From contig NZ_MDHA01000062.1 in NCBI RefSeq assembly GCF_001705665.1, positions 1-35,886 on the forward strand: a stretch of 35,886 bases of DNA, in the 5' to 3' direction. Both the position numbers and the translations under genes were made by a program. Position 1 is the stretch's first letter. Every line of letters starts with the position of its first letter. Shown here one piece after another: positions 7,334 through 16,174 of the stretch. The notes under the pieces were generated by a model. The model did no database searches. It saw only the letters and a program-made list of their open reading frames with translations, and was not told the origin of the DNA. Origin of the DNA: Thioclava sp. SK-1. Its GTDB lineage: Bacteria; Pseudomonadota; Alphaproteobacteria; Rhodobacterales; Rhodobacteraceae.

Positions 7334-8590
7334 ATGGCCGGTTTCATGATAATTGTCTTCTTTGTGCTATTGGCGCTGGCGGTGCCGGTGGCACATGCGA
7401 TGTTGGGCGGTGTGGCCTTTGCGCTGTGGATGGATGGCAAACCGCTGGCAGTGATTGCGCAGCGGCTGTACACGCCCACGCAAAGCTTTCCGATGTTGGC
7501 AGTACCGTTTTTCATCCTTGCAGGGAACCTGATGATGGCGGGGCGGTTTGGCACATATCTGGTCAATATCGCGCGTCTGGTCGTGGGGAATTTCAAGGGC
7601 GGATTGGGCCAGGTGTCGATCCTGGGCTCGGTTATGTTTGGCGGTGTATCTGGCTCGGCGGTGGCGGATGCCACGGCGATGGGCAATGCGCTGATCCCGG
7701 TGCAAAAGGCCGAAGGATATCCGGGTGGATTTTCGGGCGCGATCAATTCTGCATCCTCGACCGTGTCGGTGCTGATCCCGCCATCAATCCCGCTGATCCT
7801 ATATGGTTTGGTGTCAAACACATCGATCATTGATCTGTTCGTGGCCGGAATTCTGCCCGGTGTCCTGTTGGGCGGCGGGATGTTCATCGCGGTGGCCATC
7901 GTGGCACAGCGGCGCAATCTGCCACGTTCGCCTTTGGCGGGTGGATTCAAGGCGTTTCGCAGCCAGATCTTCAGCGCAATTCCTGCGTTGTTGATGCCGA
8001 TTTTTGTCATTGGCACGTTGCGCTTTGGCATTGCCACCCCGACCGAGGTCAGCGTGCTCGCCGTGGCCTATGCACTGTTGGTCAGTGGTATTATCTACCG
8101 CGATCTGGATGCTAAGGCCTTGTGGTCAGCACTGGTAGAAACGGCCATGATGACAGGTGCAGTCATGTTCATCATCATGGCATCTTCGACGATCCAATGG
8201 CTGCTGACGGCGGATCGGGTGCCGCAGGATCTTGCGGCCTGGGTTGCCGCGACGATCAGCGCGCCCTGGATCGTGATCATCGCACTGAATGTGGTGATGT
8301 TGATCGTGGGTGCATTTTTGGATCTGCCTGCAGCAGTGCTGTTGCTGGGTCCGTTATTCGTGACCATCGGCAACACCATCGGTTTGGACCCGGTGCAATT
8401 GGGGCTGATGATGGTCGTGAATTTGTCCATCGGCCTGTATACCCCGCCTGTGGGAACAACCTTGTTTATCTCGGCGGCGATCGCGCGCGTGGGTGTGATG
8501 GAGGTCGTGCGCGCCCTTGCGCCGTTCTATCTGGTGGCGATTGTGGTGCTTGGGTTGATATCCTTTGTCCCGGCCCTGACCATCTATTAA
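7334..8590 (+). CDS. dctM: TRAP transporter large permease (DctM family)
   Basis: 418-residue polytopic membrane protein, normal length for DctM, which forms the ion-coupled transport channel. Family motifs include FGGVSGSAVADATAMG (about residues 98-113), IPPSIPLILYG and the late YTPPVGTTLF segment. A GGGAAAGG site lies before the ATG. It is the last gene of the rightward operon beginning at 2959, and a hairpin at 8600-8634 lies between it and the converging LysR gene. With dctP and dctQ it makes a complete tripartite importer. No substrate can be read from this subunit. Confidence 0.92.
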   Translation: MAGFMIIVFFVLLALAVPVAHAMLGGVAFALWMDGKPLAVIAQRLYTPTQSFPMLAVPFFILAGNLMMAGRFGTYLVNIARLVVGNFKGGLGQVSILGSVMFGGVSGSAVADATAMGNALIPVQKAEGYPGGFSGAINSASSTVSVLIPPSIPLILYGLVSNTSIIDLFVAGILPGVLLGGGMFIAVAIVAQRRNLPRSPLAGGFKAFRSQIFSAIPALLMPIFVIGTLRFGIATPTEVSVLAVAYALLVSGIIYRDLDAKALWSALVETAMMTGAVMFIIMASSTIQWLLTADRVPQDLAAWVAATISAPWIVIIALNVVMLIVGAFLDLPAAVLLLGPLFVTIGNTIGLDPVQLGLMMVVNLSIGLYTPPVGTTLFISAAIARVGVMEVVRALAPFYLVAIVVLGLISFVPALTIY

Positions 8591-8599
8591 ATAATCCAA

Positions 8600-8634
8600 G
8601 CGCCCTGTCGTGCTGTGATGTGCAGGGTGGGGCG
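8600..8634. terminator. Possible bidirectional terminator between dctM and the LysR gene
   Basis: CGCCCTG at 8601-8607 can pair with CAGGG (8623-8627) and GGCG (8631-8634) around a three-base bulge, followed on the plus strand by TTTG. It sits in the 66 bases between two converging genes, where a shared terminator is expected. The stem is interrupted and the T-run is short. Confidence 0.4.
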
Positions 8635-8656
8635 TTTGAACGCAGGCTGGGCGTGA

Positions 8657-9688
8657 TCAGCTTTCATCTGTTTCGCGTGATGCATCTGCGTCGCCTTCTT
8701 CATCGGGCAGATATTCCTCACCCGGCAGCTTTCGGCCACGTTGATCTTTGATCTTACAGTCCAGCCGCGCCATCAATGCTGTGGCACGCGCATCATGTGC
8801 AGCCCCCTCATCGCGCATCCACTCCGAAAAAATGCGAACGATCCGACGGCTGGTATGGCGCGATGGCGCGACCAGCCAATAGGCAGGAAAGCGGATCACC
8901 TCAAACGCGGTGGACAGCGGGACCAGCGCGCCGCTTTCCAGTTCATTCAACGCCAGTGTGGTGCTTTCCAACACCACACCCGCACCATCCGCCGCCAGCT
9001 GGATCGCCATAGAGGACCGATCAAATCGCAGTGGATATACCATGCGTTCGCCCATAACGCCTTGTTGAGCAAGCCAAAAATCCCAACGACAATGGGTTTT
9101 GACGGAATCGATCAAACGCGCTTGCAGCAATTGCCCGATCGGATCGTCGGATCGTGCGCGCAATTGGGCCAAGTAGCCGGGCGAACACATTGGCAACACC
9201 AGATCATGCACCACAGGCTGTTGATGCAGCCCCGACCAGCCGCCTTCGCCATAGCGTAAATCCAAATCCACCACTTCGGTTTCAAAATCCGAAAAATCGG
9301 GCGCGGCGTCTATGCGGATATCCCAATCAGGGGCCAGCGCCAAAAACGCATTCAGCCGGGGCGACAGCCAACGCACCGCGAAAGAGGGCGACACGCGTAA
9401 AATGAAATGCCGGTTTTGCCGTTGGCGTTGAATGGCAGAACGCACATCGCGCATCATGCGAAACGCTTGTGTGGTGGTTTGAAACAGCCGCTCTCCGTCC
9501 AGCGTCAACGACAACCGACGTTTGTCGCGCCGAAACAGTCGAACACCAAACTGTTGTTCAAACTGACGAATTTGTTGACTGACGGCGGAAGGGGATACGC
9601 CTAATTCCTCTGCCGCGCGAGAGATGCCGCCAAGCCGCGCGACCGCCTCAAAATGGTTCATCGCATTCAGGTTGATGTCTTTCAGCAT
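8657..9688 (-). CDS. LysR-family transcriptional regulator (GcvA-like)
   Basis: 343 residues. The N-terminal winged helix-turn-helix (about 10-65) includes GGISRAAEELGVSPSAVSQQI, and the following RLFRRDKRRLSLT linker and the effector domain with MAIQLAADGAGVVLES resemble the GcvA/AmpR branch. The C-terminus runs about 35 residues beyond the usual 300, ending in an acidic tail (DEEGDADAS). It converges on the TRAP operon and starts next to the 3' end of the ABC operon, so it is placed between the two transport systems. The likely target is the split-transketolase/TRAP cluster, whose divergent promoter contains a perfect palindrome at 2847-2863; that link is inferred. A G-rich ribosome-binding site lies upstream of the ATG at 9688. 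Confidence 0.88.
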   Translation of the reverse strand: MLKDINLNAMNHFEAVARLGGISRAAEELGVSPSAVSQQIRQFEQQFGVRLFRRDKRRLSLTLDGERLFQTTTQAFRMMRDVRSAIQRQRQNRHFILRVSPSFAVRWLSPRLNAFLALAPDWDIRIDAAPDFSDFETEVVDLDLRYGEGGWSGLHQQPVVHDLVLPMCSPGYLAQLRARSDDPIGQLLQARLIDSVKTHCRWDFWLAQQGVMGERMVYPLRFDRSSMAIQLAADGAGVVLESTTLALNELESGALVPLSTAFEVIRFPAYWLVAPSRHTSRRIVRIFSEWMRDEGAAHDARATALMARLDCKIKDQRGRKLPGEEYLPDEEGDADASRETDES

Positions 9689-9842
9689 TGGCCCAGCCCC
9701 CCAATTTTGACCCCGCGCGCGACCATTGCACAGCTTTCGCGTGCCGCAAAGACACGGCGCCGATCTTGCAACTGATTTGGCACCGGGAGGTTGGCACCCG
9801 CAAGGCTGTCTTGGGGGCGGGCTTGGCGCGAAAACCCTGTCA

Positions 9843-9867
9843 AAGGCACGCTGTTACAGCGTGCCTT
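9843..9867 (-). terminator. Strong hairpin terminator downstream of the ABC transporter operon
   Basis: A perfect 11-base inverted repeat with a 3-base loop, AAGGCACGCTG-TTA-CAGCGTGCCTT, lies 21 bases beyond the binding-protein stop on the minus strand. The following T-run is weak (TTTG). The rest of the 200-base gap up to the LysR start at 9688 would hold the LysR promoter; no clear operator was seen there. Confidence 0.7.
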
Positions 9868-9888
9868 CAGGGGGTATGGGCCGATGTG

Positions 9889-10845
9889 TTATTCGGACAA
9901 TGTGAAGGGCGCGGTGTAATTTGCGACATTGTCGGGCGTGATCAACAGGCAATCAAACAACTGCTTTTCCTGCTCAACCATCAACGTTCCCGTGGTGATG
10001 AAATGATCGGCCTGCACCACCGCCTCACGTGAGAAAATCGCGACCGGTTGCAGCACGGTGTAGGCCAGCTCACCGGCCTTGATCGCCTCTACAGAATCTG
10101 GCGATCCATCAAAACCACCCACGACCACACCGTCCAGTTTCTGCGCCTCTTTCAGCGCGGCAATCGCGCCCAGTGCCATTTCATCATTGCCGGAGATGAC
10201 CGCATTGATCACCGGATGGGCCTGAATGATGGATTGCATTTTATTATAGCCTTGGGTGCGGTCCCAATTCCCGACCTCTTGCGCAGATTTTGTCAGATCG
10301 GGATATTGGCTGAGCACGGTATTATACCCGTTGGAGCGGGTGGCGGCATTGTTATCCGACGGGTTGCCGAAGAATTCGACGTAATCGGCATCCTCACCTA
10401 CCAGCTCAACCCATTTCACAGCGCCGATTGCCGCACCTTGCGCGTTATTTGATACAAGCTGCGCTTTGGCGATGCCGGATTCATTGATTTCGGCATTCAC
10501 AAGGAACACCGGAATGCCCGCGGCCGTGGCCTTTTTCACCACACCGATAGAGCCATCGGCATTGGCTGGATCCAAAATGATCGCCTTGGCACCGTTTGTG
10601 ATCGCCGCATCAATCAGGTTGGATTCCACATTCGTATCGCCCTTATGGGCAGATACGCTGGCCTCATAGCCCAGTTCAATCGCGGTGGCCTTCGCGACCT
10701 CGCCTTCGGTGAACCAATAGGGGTTGGCGGGGTCGTTGACGATGATTGACATCAAGCCCTTATCCTGAGCAAAGGCCTGTCCCGCAGCCAAAAGCGGCAC
10801 GGTGGCAATGGCTGCGATAATCGTGCGGCGTGTCAGTGTAAGCAT
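9889..10845 (-). CDS. eryG: Sugar/polyol ABC transporter substrate-binding protein (EryG-like)
   Basis: 318 residues of the ribose-binding (periplasmic binding protein-like I) family. The signal peptide has two Arg, a hydrophobic core and a cleavage site near AFA-QD at about 26. NDPANPYWFTEG and VISGNDEMALGAIAAL are typical of RbsB-like proteins and surround the sugar site. It ends the leftward operon DUF2291-ATPase-permease-binding protein, 106 bases after the permease, and is followed by a strong hairpin. AGGGAGAG precedes the ATG. Divergent transcription from eryABC points to erythritol or a related tetritol as ligand, as with the rhizobial eryEFG importer; specificity is from context only. 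Confidence 0.85.
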   Translation of the reverse strand: MLTLTRRTIIAAIATVPLLAAGQAFAQDKGLMSIIVNDPANPYWFTEGEVAKATAIELGYEASVSAHKGDTNVESNLIDAAITNGAKAIILDPANADGSIGVVKKATAAGIPVFLVNAEINESGIAKAQLVSNNAQGAAIGAVKWVELVGEDADYVEFFGNPSDNNAATRSNGYNTVLSQYPDLTKSAQEVGNWDRTQGYNKMQSIIQAHPVINAVISGNDEMALGAIAALKEAQKLDGVVVGGFDGSPDSVEAIKAGELAYTVLQPVAIFSREAVVQADHFITTGTLMVEQEKQLFDCLLITPDNVANYTAPFTLSE

Positions 10846-10951
10846 TTAATTCTCTCCCTTGGATTGTGCCGATTTTGGCAGGTATTCGCGCAGGGCCTCC
10901 TCGCCCTGTTTATGTCGCGAAATCTCTGGCGGTTGGTGGGGGCGGGCTGTG

Positions 10952-11995
10952 TTACCGCCGCGCCCCTTTGCCGCCGTATTGGATAGAGTTCAGCATGACA
11001 GCCAGTACGATGACCGCGCCGGTAAACACCGTCTGCCAATACGAGCTGACGCCGACAATCACGAGCCCATCGGACAGGAAGCCGATCACAAAGGCGCCCA
11101 AAAGCGTGCCTTGCACTGTGCCGCGCCCGCCCATCATGGACGCACCGCCCACAACCACTGCAGCGATTGCCGTCAGCTCATATGTGGTGCCAGCGGTTGG
11201 CCCTGCAGAGGTCAACTGCGAGCTAAGCACAAGCCCGGCAATGGCCGCACACAGGCCCGACAACATATAAACGGTGATTTGCACCCGCTTGACCGGAACG
11301 CCCGATAGCTCGGCTGCGCGTTCATTTCCTCCCGAGGCATACAGCCAGCGGCCAAAGGCGGTGCGCATCAGCAAAATCGCAGCCAATAGCGCCACGATCA
11401 CCAACACGATCACCCCGACAGGCACGCCGGCGATACGGTTGAACCCCAGCCAGTCAAACCCCGTATTGCCCAGCAGTGCATCGCCTGAAAGGTTATTATA
11501 AGTCAGACCGTTGGTCATCAAAAGCGCGACCCCACGCGCCACATATAGCGATCCCAGCGTGGCGACGAAAGCGGGCACTTTGAACCATGCGATCAGCACC
11601 CCATTGCAAAACCCGACAAAGGCCCCCAGCGCCAGCGTCAAAACGATCACCACCCAAACCGGGGGATAAAGGATCACCCCCGCGCCCTCTAGCTGAACGC
11701 CCTGCATAAGATAGCCCGAAAACACGCCCGTCAGGCCCAGAACCGAACCGACCGACAGATCAATTCCGCCGTTCAAGATCACCAACAACATGCCAATTGC
11801 CAGTAACCCAAAAATCGCAACGTGATTGGACATGATCAAAAAATTCGACACGGTCGCGTAATTTGGCGACAGGTAGGAGAAGACAAGGATAATCGCGATC
11901 AGCGCGAAAAAGGCGCGACCTTCAAGCAGCATTTGTGCGATGTTGAAACTGCGCTGTGGTTTCGCGCCGGAATGGGACGTGGTTGTATCGGTCAT
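10952..11995 (-). CDS. eryF: Sugar/polyol ABC transporter permease (RbsC family, EryF-like)
   Basis: 347-residue inner-membrane permease of the ribose/xylose type with about eight to ten hydrophobic segments. NGGIDLSVGSVLGL near residue 80-93 is the family signature, as are the ATLGSLYVARG and ASGGNERAAELSG segments; the latter is the coupling region facing the ATPase. A GGAGAG ribosome-binding site precedes the ATG at 11995. The gene lies 23 bases after the ATPase gene and 106 bases before the binding-protein gene. It would form the channel for the erythritol-type importer; substrate inferred from the divergent ery genes. Confidence 0.87.
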   Translation of the reverse strand: MTDTTTSHSGAKPQRSFNIAQMLLEGRAFFALIAIILVFSYLSPNYATVSNFLIMSNHVAIFGLLAIGMLLVILNGGIDLSVGSVLGLTGVFSGYLMQGVQLEGAGVILYPPVWVVIVLTLALGAFVGFCNGVLIAWFKVPAFVATLGSLYVARGVALLMTNGLTYNNLSGDALLGNTGFDWLGFNRIAGVPVGVIVLVIVALLAAILLMRTAFGRWLYASGGNERAAELSGVPVKRVQITVYMLSGLCAAIAGLVLSSQLTSAGPTAGTTYELTAIAAVVVGGASMMGGRGTVQGTLLGAFVIGFLSDGLVIVGVSSYWQTVFTGAVIVLAVMLNSIQYGGKGARR

Positions 11996-12018
11996 GTGGC
12001 TCTCTCCGTGCGTGTCAC

Positions 12019-13545
12019 TCAGGCAACCAGGCTTTCGCCTGATGCGGCCATGATGGCTTCTTTAGTGGTGTCATGGGTGAATTGTGCGACGATCTTGCCG
12101 CGCCGCATGACAAGGATCCGATGGGCGATGGACAGGCATTCGCCGACCTCTGATGTGGAATAGACAACGGCCATGCCCTGCGCCGCATGTTGGGCCAAAA
12201 TGCGAAACACCTCTGCCTTGGCGCCGATGTCGATGCCCCGGCTTGGTTCATCCAGCAAAATCACATCGGGATGGGTGACAAGCATCTTGCCAATCACCAC
12301 TTTTTGCTGGTTGCCCCCGGATAAAGAGCCGATGGGCGCGCCCGGGCCATCGGTTTTAACAGTCACTTCTTTGATTGAGGCATCGATAATCTGACGCTCG
12401 GCGCCCAGATGGGTGAACAGCCCCCGGGTAAAACGGCGGATCGACGCAAGCGACAGATTGCGGCCCACGGTCATGGTTTGCACCAGCCCGTCGCGTTGGC
12501 GATCTTCGGGCACCAAAACCAGCCCGGCATCGATGCGCTGTGCGATGGACATTTGTGCGACCGAGCGATCATTCAGCCGCACATCGCCCGCGCTGGGAGA
12601 AATGCGCCCCGCCGCACATTCCATCAACTCGGTCCGGCCGGCCCCCATCAAGCCGTAAATGCAGACAATTTCGCCCTTATGCACGGTTAAATCCAGCTGA
12701 TCCACCGCCAGCCCCGTGCCAGAGGCCATCGGCACGCTCAGGTTGGATATAACCAAAGCAGGCGGGCCAAAGCGCGTTTGTGGTGGTGTGCCCAGATCGA
12801 AATTCTCTCCGACCATATTGCGCACGATCCAGTCCAGATCGATATCTGCGCGCGGCGCATAGGCCGTCATCTGCCCGTCGCGCAGCACCACCGCGTGATC
12901 GGAGATCGTCAAAGCCTCTTCCAAGTGATGCGAGATATAGACGATGGACACGCCTTTGGCCTTGAGATCATGGATGACCTTAAACAAGACCTCGACCTCT
13001 GCGGCCGACAGGGCAGATGTAGGTTCATCCATGATCAAGATATTGGAATTGACTGACAACGCGCGGGCAATTTCCACGATTTGCTGCTGACCAAGGCGCA
13101 AATCCTCGACCAATGCCAGCGGATCGATGTCTTCTTCCAGCTCTTGCATCAGTGCGCGACACTGGCGTTCTTCTTCAGCGAAATTCACACCCATCGGGCC
13201 CATGATCTCACGGCCCATAAAGACATTGTCGCGCACCGTCATATTGGGCGCCAATGAGAGTTCCTGATGAATGATGGAAATGCCCAATTCTCGCGCCTCG
13301 ACGGTAGAACCGATATGGACCGGCACACCATTCAGCAGCAGTTCACCCGAGCTAGGCAATTGCACGCCCGACAGGATTTTCATCAAGGTGGATTTTCCGG
13401 CCCCGTTTTCTCCGAACAAGGTCGTGACCTGGCCACGGTGGATATCGAAGTTCACACCCTTGAGGGCCTGCACCGCGCCAAAGGATTTTGCGATATTGCG
13501 GGCGGACAAAACCACCTGATCGACTGTGATATCGGATGTCGACAT
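12019..13545 (-). CDS. eryE: Sugar/polyol ABC transporter ATPase, two ABC domains (RbsA family, EryE-like)
   Basis: About 508 residues with two ATP-binding cassettes, as in RbsA/XylG. Domain one has Walker A GENGAGKS at 45-52, QQQIVEIARAL and Walker B with DEPTSALS. Domain two has a degenerate Walker A (GLMGAGRTE), the intact LSGGNQQKVVIGK signature and LLDEPSRGID; this asymmetry is normal for the family. It energises import through the EryF-like permease. The ATG at 13545 is chosen because an AAGGGGTG stretch lies upstream; a GTG at 13557 would overlap the DUF2291 stop with a ribosome-binding site directly against it. The operon position next to DUF2291 and eryF is typical of these importers. 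Confidence 0.88.
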   Translation of the reverse strand: MSTSDITVDQVVLSARNIAKSFGAVQALKGVNFDIHRGQVTTLFGENGAGKSTLMKILSGVQLPSSGELLLNGVPVHIGSTVEARELGISIIHQELSLAPNMTVRDNVFMGREIMGPMGVNFAEEERQCRALMQELEEDIDPLALVEDLRLGQQQIVEIARALSVNSNILIMDEPTSALSAAEVEVLFKVIHDLKAKGVSIVYISHHLEEALTISDHAVVLRDGQMTAYAPRADIDLDWIVRNMVGENFDLGTPPQTRFGPPALVISNLSVPMASGTGLAVDQLDLTVHKGEIVCIYGLMGAGRTELMECAAGRISPSAGDVRLNDRSVAQMSIAQRIDAGLVLVPEDRQRDGLVQTMTVGRNLSLASIRRFTRGLFTHLGAERQIIDASIKEVTVKTDGPGAPIGSLSGGNQQKVVIGKMLVTHPDVILLDEPSRGIDIGAKAEVFRILAQHAAQGMAVVYSTSEVGECLSIAHRILVMRRGKIVAQFTHDTTKEAIMAASGESLVA

Positions 13546-13553
13546 GATCCGCG

Positions 13554-14204
13554 TCACCCCTTCACCAGCAGCGATACCGGGGTGATCAGCCAGCTTTTGG
13601 GATTGATCATCGTGAATGCCCCCGTGGCCGAGACCGTCCTGCCCGGCAGTGCCGCACGGTCCAAATCGGTCAGCACGGCGGCCGACATTGCGCGGTTGAT
13701 CCCGGCGCCGGCATCTTGAAATTCGATCTGATTCTTGAACGCGCCAAAGGCAATATCACCCACCGCATCGCGCAGTTCGGTCCCATTGATGGCCGGGCCG
13801 GTTTGCAGGCGAATTTTTACGTCTTTGGGCAAACCATGGACAACAATCGGGAAGATCCCCGATTTACCTGGTGCCACCGTGCCGGTCACCGAAACTGACA
13901 ACACCGGGAATGCGCCTGTCATCGTGCCATATTTGGCAATGGCTGCGGCCTTATCCATGTGCAGGGCCTGCATCAGCGTGGAGGCATCCGCAGCCTGTTG
14001 CGTGATGATGTCGCGGATGCGTGGAAATTCCTGCGCCCCAAAAAGGTCAGGGTTAAATGCCTGTTGGCGCAGATCATCTTCACCACCAATGGTCACGATT
14101 TTTGTGTCCAGCGCGATGGCACCGATCAACGTAATCAGCGCGGCACCCGCAATCATCTTGCGACGTGAAACCTGTGTGGGTCTGGCCGTTGCAGTCAATG
14201 TCAT
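13554..14204 (-). CDS. DUF2291 family protein, membrane-anchored companion of a sugar ABC importer
   Basis: About 216 residues. After a short Arg/Lys-rich N-terminus there is one hydrophobic segment (about 20-40) that would serve as an uncleaved anchor or signal, and the rest should be periplasmic. This is DUF2291, a family often found with RbsABC-like importers and of no established biochemical function. The ATG at 14204 is chosen because a strong GGGAGGGAGG site lies just upstream; a longer frame to 14291 would add a Cys-rich unlikely N-terminus. It is first in the importer operon, two to nine bases before the ATPase start, so an accessory role in ligand binding or transporter assembly is a reasonable inference. 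Confidence 0.75.
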   Translation of the reverse strand: MTLTATARPTQVSRRKMIAGAALITLIGAIALDTKIVTIGGEDDLRQQAFNPDLFGAQEFPRIRDIITQQAADASTLMQALHMDKAAAIAKYGTMTGAFPVLSVSVTGTVAPGKSGIFPIVVHGLPKDVKIRLQTGPAINGTELRDAVGDIAFGAFKNQIEFQDAGAGINRAMSAAVLTDLDRAALPGRTVSATGAFTMINPKSWLITPVSLLVKG

Positions 14205-14599
14205 TGCGATCCCTCCCTCCCCGAAAGGACGCTTCCTAAATGGGGCATTGCTCTCTTCGCCGCAGCGAAGACAGCACCCCTCACGAAGCATCGAGCATGT
14301 GAAACCTGTCTAAATTCTTCCCCAATCGCGGCCTGTAAGGCTCCTCAACCTTATGGGTCAGTTCGCGATCTGCCGCGCCACATGGGCTTGGGCATAACTG
14401 GACCATAGGTGAAATAAATTACGATGTCCGCAAAAAAATTCACAAATAGGAAATTTTTGTGCTACACCGGAAACACAAGATGCGGCGCAGTGTGGTTTGA
14501 GGAGACCGCATTGGAGGCAATACTGCGCACCCGGACTGCGCCGCCATCACGACAGACGAAAATGGGGGGCGGTGATGGGCTGCTTTGGACAGGGCCGCA
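14205..14599. promoter_or_regulatory. Divergent ery promoter/operator region
   Basis: 395 bases between the importer operon and eryA. An AT-rich core holds an 11-base inverted repeat with one mismatch: arms 14430-14440 and 14452-14462, GCAAAAAAATT and AATTTTTGTGC. It overlaps CACAAA-N9-TTTGTG (14441-14446 / 14456-14461), with a further CACAA at 14474-14478. Such overlapping half-sites resemble the operator of an oligomeric repressor; EryD (18744) is the natural candidate by analogy with Brucella, where EryD represses the ery operon. No small gene is supported here. The eryA ribosome-binding site is GGACAGGG. Confidence 0.65.
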
Positions 14600-16174
14600 A
14601 TGTCTGATCGGTGCGATCTGATTATCGGTGTGGATGCGGGGACATCTGTGATCAAGGCAGTGGCCTTTGATCTGTGCGGGCGCCAAGTGGCGGTGTCATC
14701 GGTGCGCAATAGCTATCAGACCGGGACGGATGGCTCGGCGGTGCAATCGATGTCGCGGACATGGGCGGATTGTGCGCAGGCGCTGCGCGGATTGGCCGAT
14801 AAGGTGGATCGGTTGGCGCCCCGAGTGGCGGCGATTGCGCTGACCGGGCAGGGCGATGGCACCTGGCTTGTGGGCGCAAATGATGCGCCTGTCACCGATG
14901 CGTGGTTGTGGTTGGATGCACGGGCGGCACCAACTGTGCAGCGATTGGCAGCCAGCCCGATGGATCGCGCCCGGTTTGAGGCAACCGGAACAGGGCTAAA
15001 CACGTGTCAGCAGGGCGCGCAGTTGGCGCATATGGACCGCATTTGCCCCGGTCTATTGGACAGCAGCGAAACCGCGTTTCATTGTAAAGACTGGCTGTTT
15101 TTGAATCTGACAGGCGTGCGGGCCACTGACCCGTCCGAGGCCGCCTTTACCTTTGGAAATTTCCGCGACCGCCGTTACAGCGACACGGTCATTGCCGCGC
15201 TGGGGCTGGAGCGTCGGCGGCGGCTTTTACCCGATGTCATTGATGGCACGCAGCAGGTCATGGCGCTGACACCGGCTGCGGCACAGGCTACGGGGCTGCG
15301 TTCGGGCACGCCGGTCAGCCTTGGCTATGTTGATATGGTTATGACCGCTTTGGGGGCTGGCGTGCATACCGGCCACGCGGGAACGGCCTGTTCCACGATT
15401 GGCTCTACCGGGGTGCATATGCGCGCTGTCACCGCCGATAAAGTGCATCTGAATGCACCGGGGACGGGCTATGTCATCTGTTTGCCGATTGAGAACCTTG
15501 TCACCCAGGTGCAGACCAATATGGCGGCGACTTTGAATATCGATTGGGTGCTGGCCATGGCCGAGGATCTTTTGGCCGAAAGTGGTGCGACCGTATCGCA
15601 TGCTGATCTTGTAGCGCGGATTGATGGGTGGATGGCGCGCTCTGCCCCCGGTGGGATGCTGTATCATCCGTATATCTCGGAGGCGGGGGAGCGTGGCCCC
15701 TTTGTGAATGCCAATGCGCGGGCCAGCCTGATCGGCCTGACTGCCAGCCATCGTTTTGCCGATGTCATCCGTGCAGTTGTAGAAGGCTTGGGGATGGCGG
15801 CGCGCGATTGCTATGCGGCGATGGGAACAATGCCACAAGAGCTGCGGCTGACCGGCGGGGCGGCGCGTTCCAATGCGCTGCGCCAGGTCTTGGCCGCTGC
15901 GTTGAACATGCCGGTGCGGGTCTCTACCCGACAAGAGGCCGGCGCGGCAGGCTGCGCGATGATGGCCGCCGTCGCCATCGGTGCCTATCGCGATATGGAA
16001 AGCTGTGTCGCGGAATGGACAACGCCTTTGCTGGGGCAGGCCGAACAGCCTGATCCGGCGCTGATCCCGGTCTATGACCGGCTTTACACATCATATGTGG
16101 AGGCCCGCGACGCGCTACACCCGGTTTGGGATGATCTGGCCGCCGCACGCCTGACCCAAGGAGCACAAACATGA
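14600..16174 (+). CDS. eryA: Erythritol kinase (FGGY family)
   Basis: About 524 residues, close to the 519 of Brucella EryA. FGGY carbohydrate kinases bind ATP between two RNase H-like domains. Visible are the N-terminal phosphate loop VDAGTSVIKAVAF (11-23), TGQGDGTWL, the DAWLWLDARA substrate segment, STIGSTGVH of domain two, and the C-terminal GGAARSNALRQVLA motif with AGAAGCAM. The predicted reaction is erythritol + ATP to L-erythritol-4-phosphate. The ATG at 14600 follows GGACAGGG; a TTG at 14585 is a weaker alternative. The stop overlaps eryB by four bases. Identity as erythritol kinase rests on the whole eryABCD-HI gene set; xylulose- or ribulokinase-type paralogues share the fold, so specificity is inferred. 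Confidence 0.87.
   Translation: MSDRCDLIIGVDAGTSVIKAVAFDLCGRQVAVSSVRNSYQTGTDGSAVQSMSRTWADCAQALRGLADKVDRLAPRVAAIALTGQGDGTWLVGANDAPVTDAWLWLDARAAPTVQRLAASPMDRARFEATGTGLNTCQQGAQLAHMDRICPGLLDSSETAFHCKDWLFLNLTGVRATDPSEAAFTFGNFRDRRYSDTVIAALGLERRRRLLPDVIDGTQQVMALTPAAAQATGLRSGTPVSLGYVDMVMTALGAGVHTGHAGTACSTIGSTGVHMRAVTADKVHLNAPGTGYVICLPIENLVTQVQTNMAATLNIDWVLAMAEDLLAESGATVSHADLVARIDGWMARSAPGGMLYHPYISEAGERGPFVNANARASLIGLTASHRFADVIRAVVEGLGMAARDCYAAMGTMPQELRLTGGAARSNALRQVLAAALNMPVRVSTRQEAGAAGCAMMAAVAIGAYRDMESCVAEWTTPLLGQAEQPDPALIPVYDRLYTSYVEARDALHPVWDDLAAARLTQGAQT

Noticed and set aside
14354-14363. GGGTCAGTTC, shared with the IS21-like terminal repeat at 131-140
   Set aside because: Only ten bases match and the rest of the repeat is absent, so it is likely chance and does not show a second IS end in the ery promoter.
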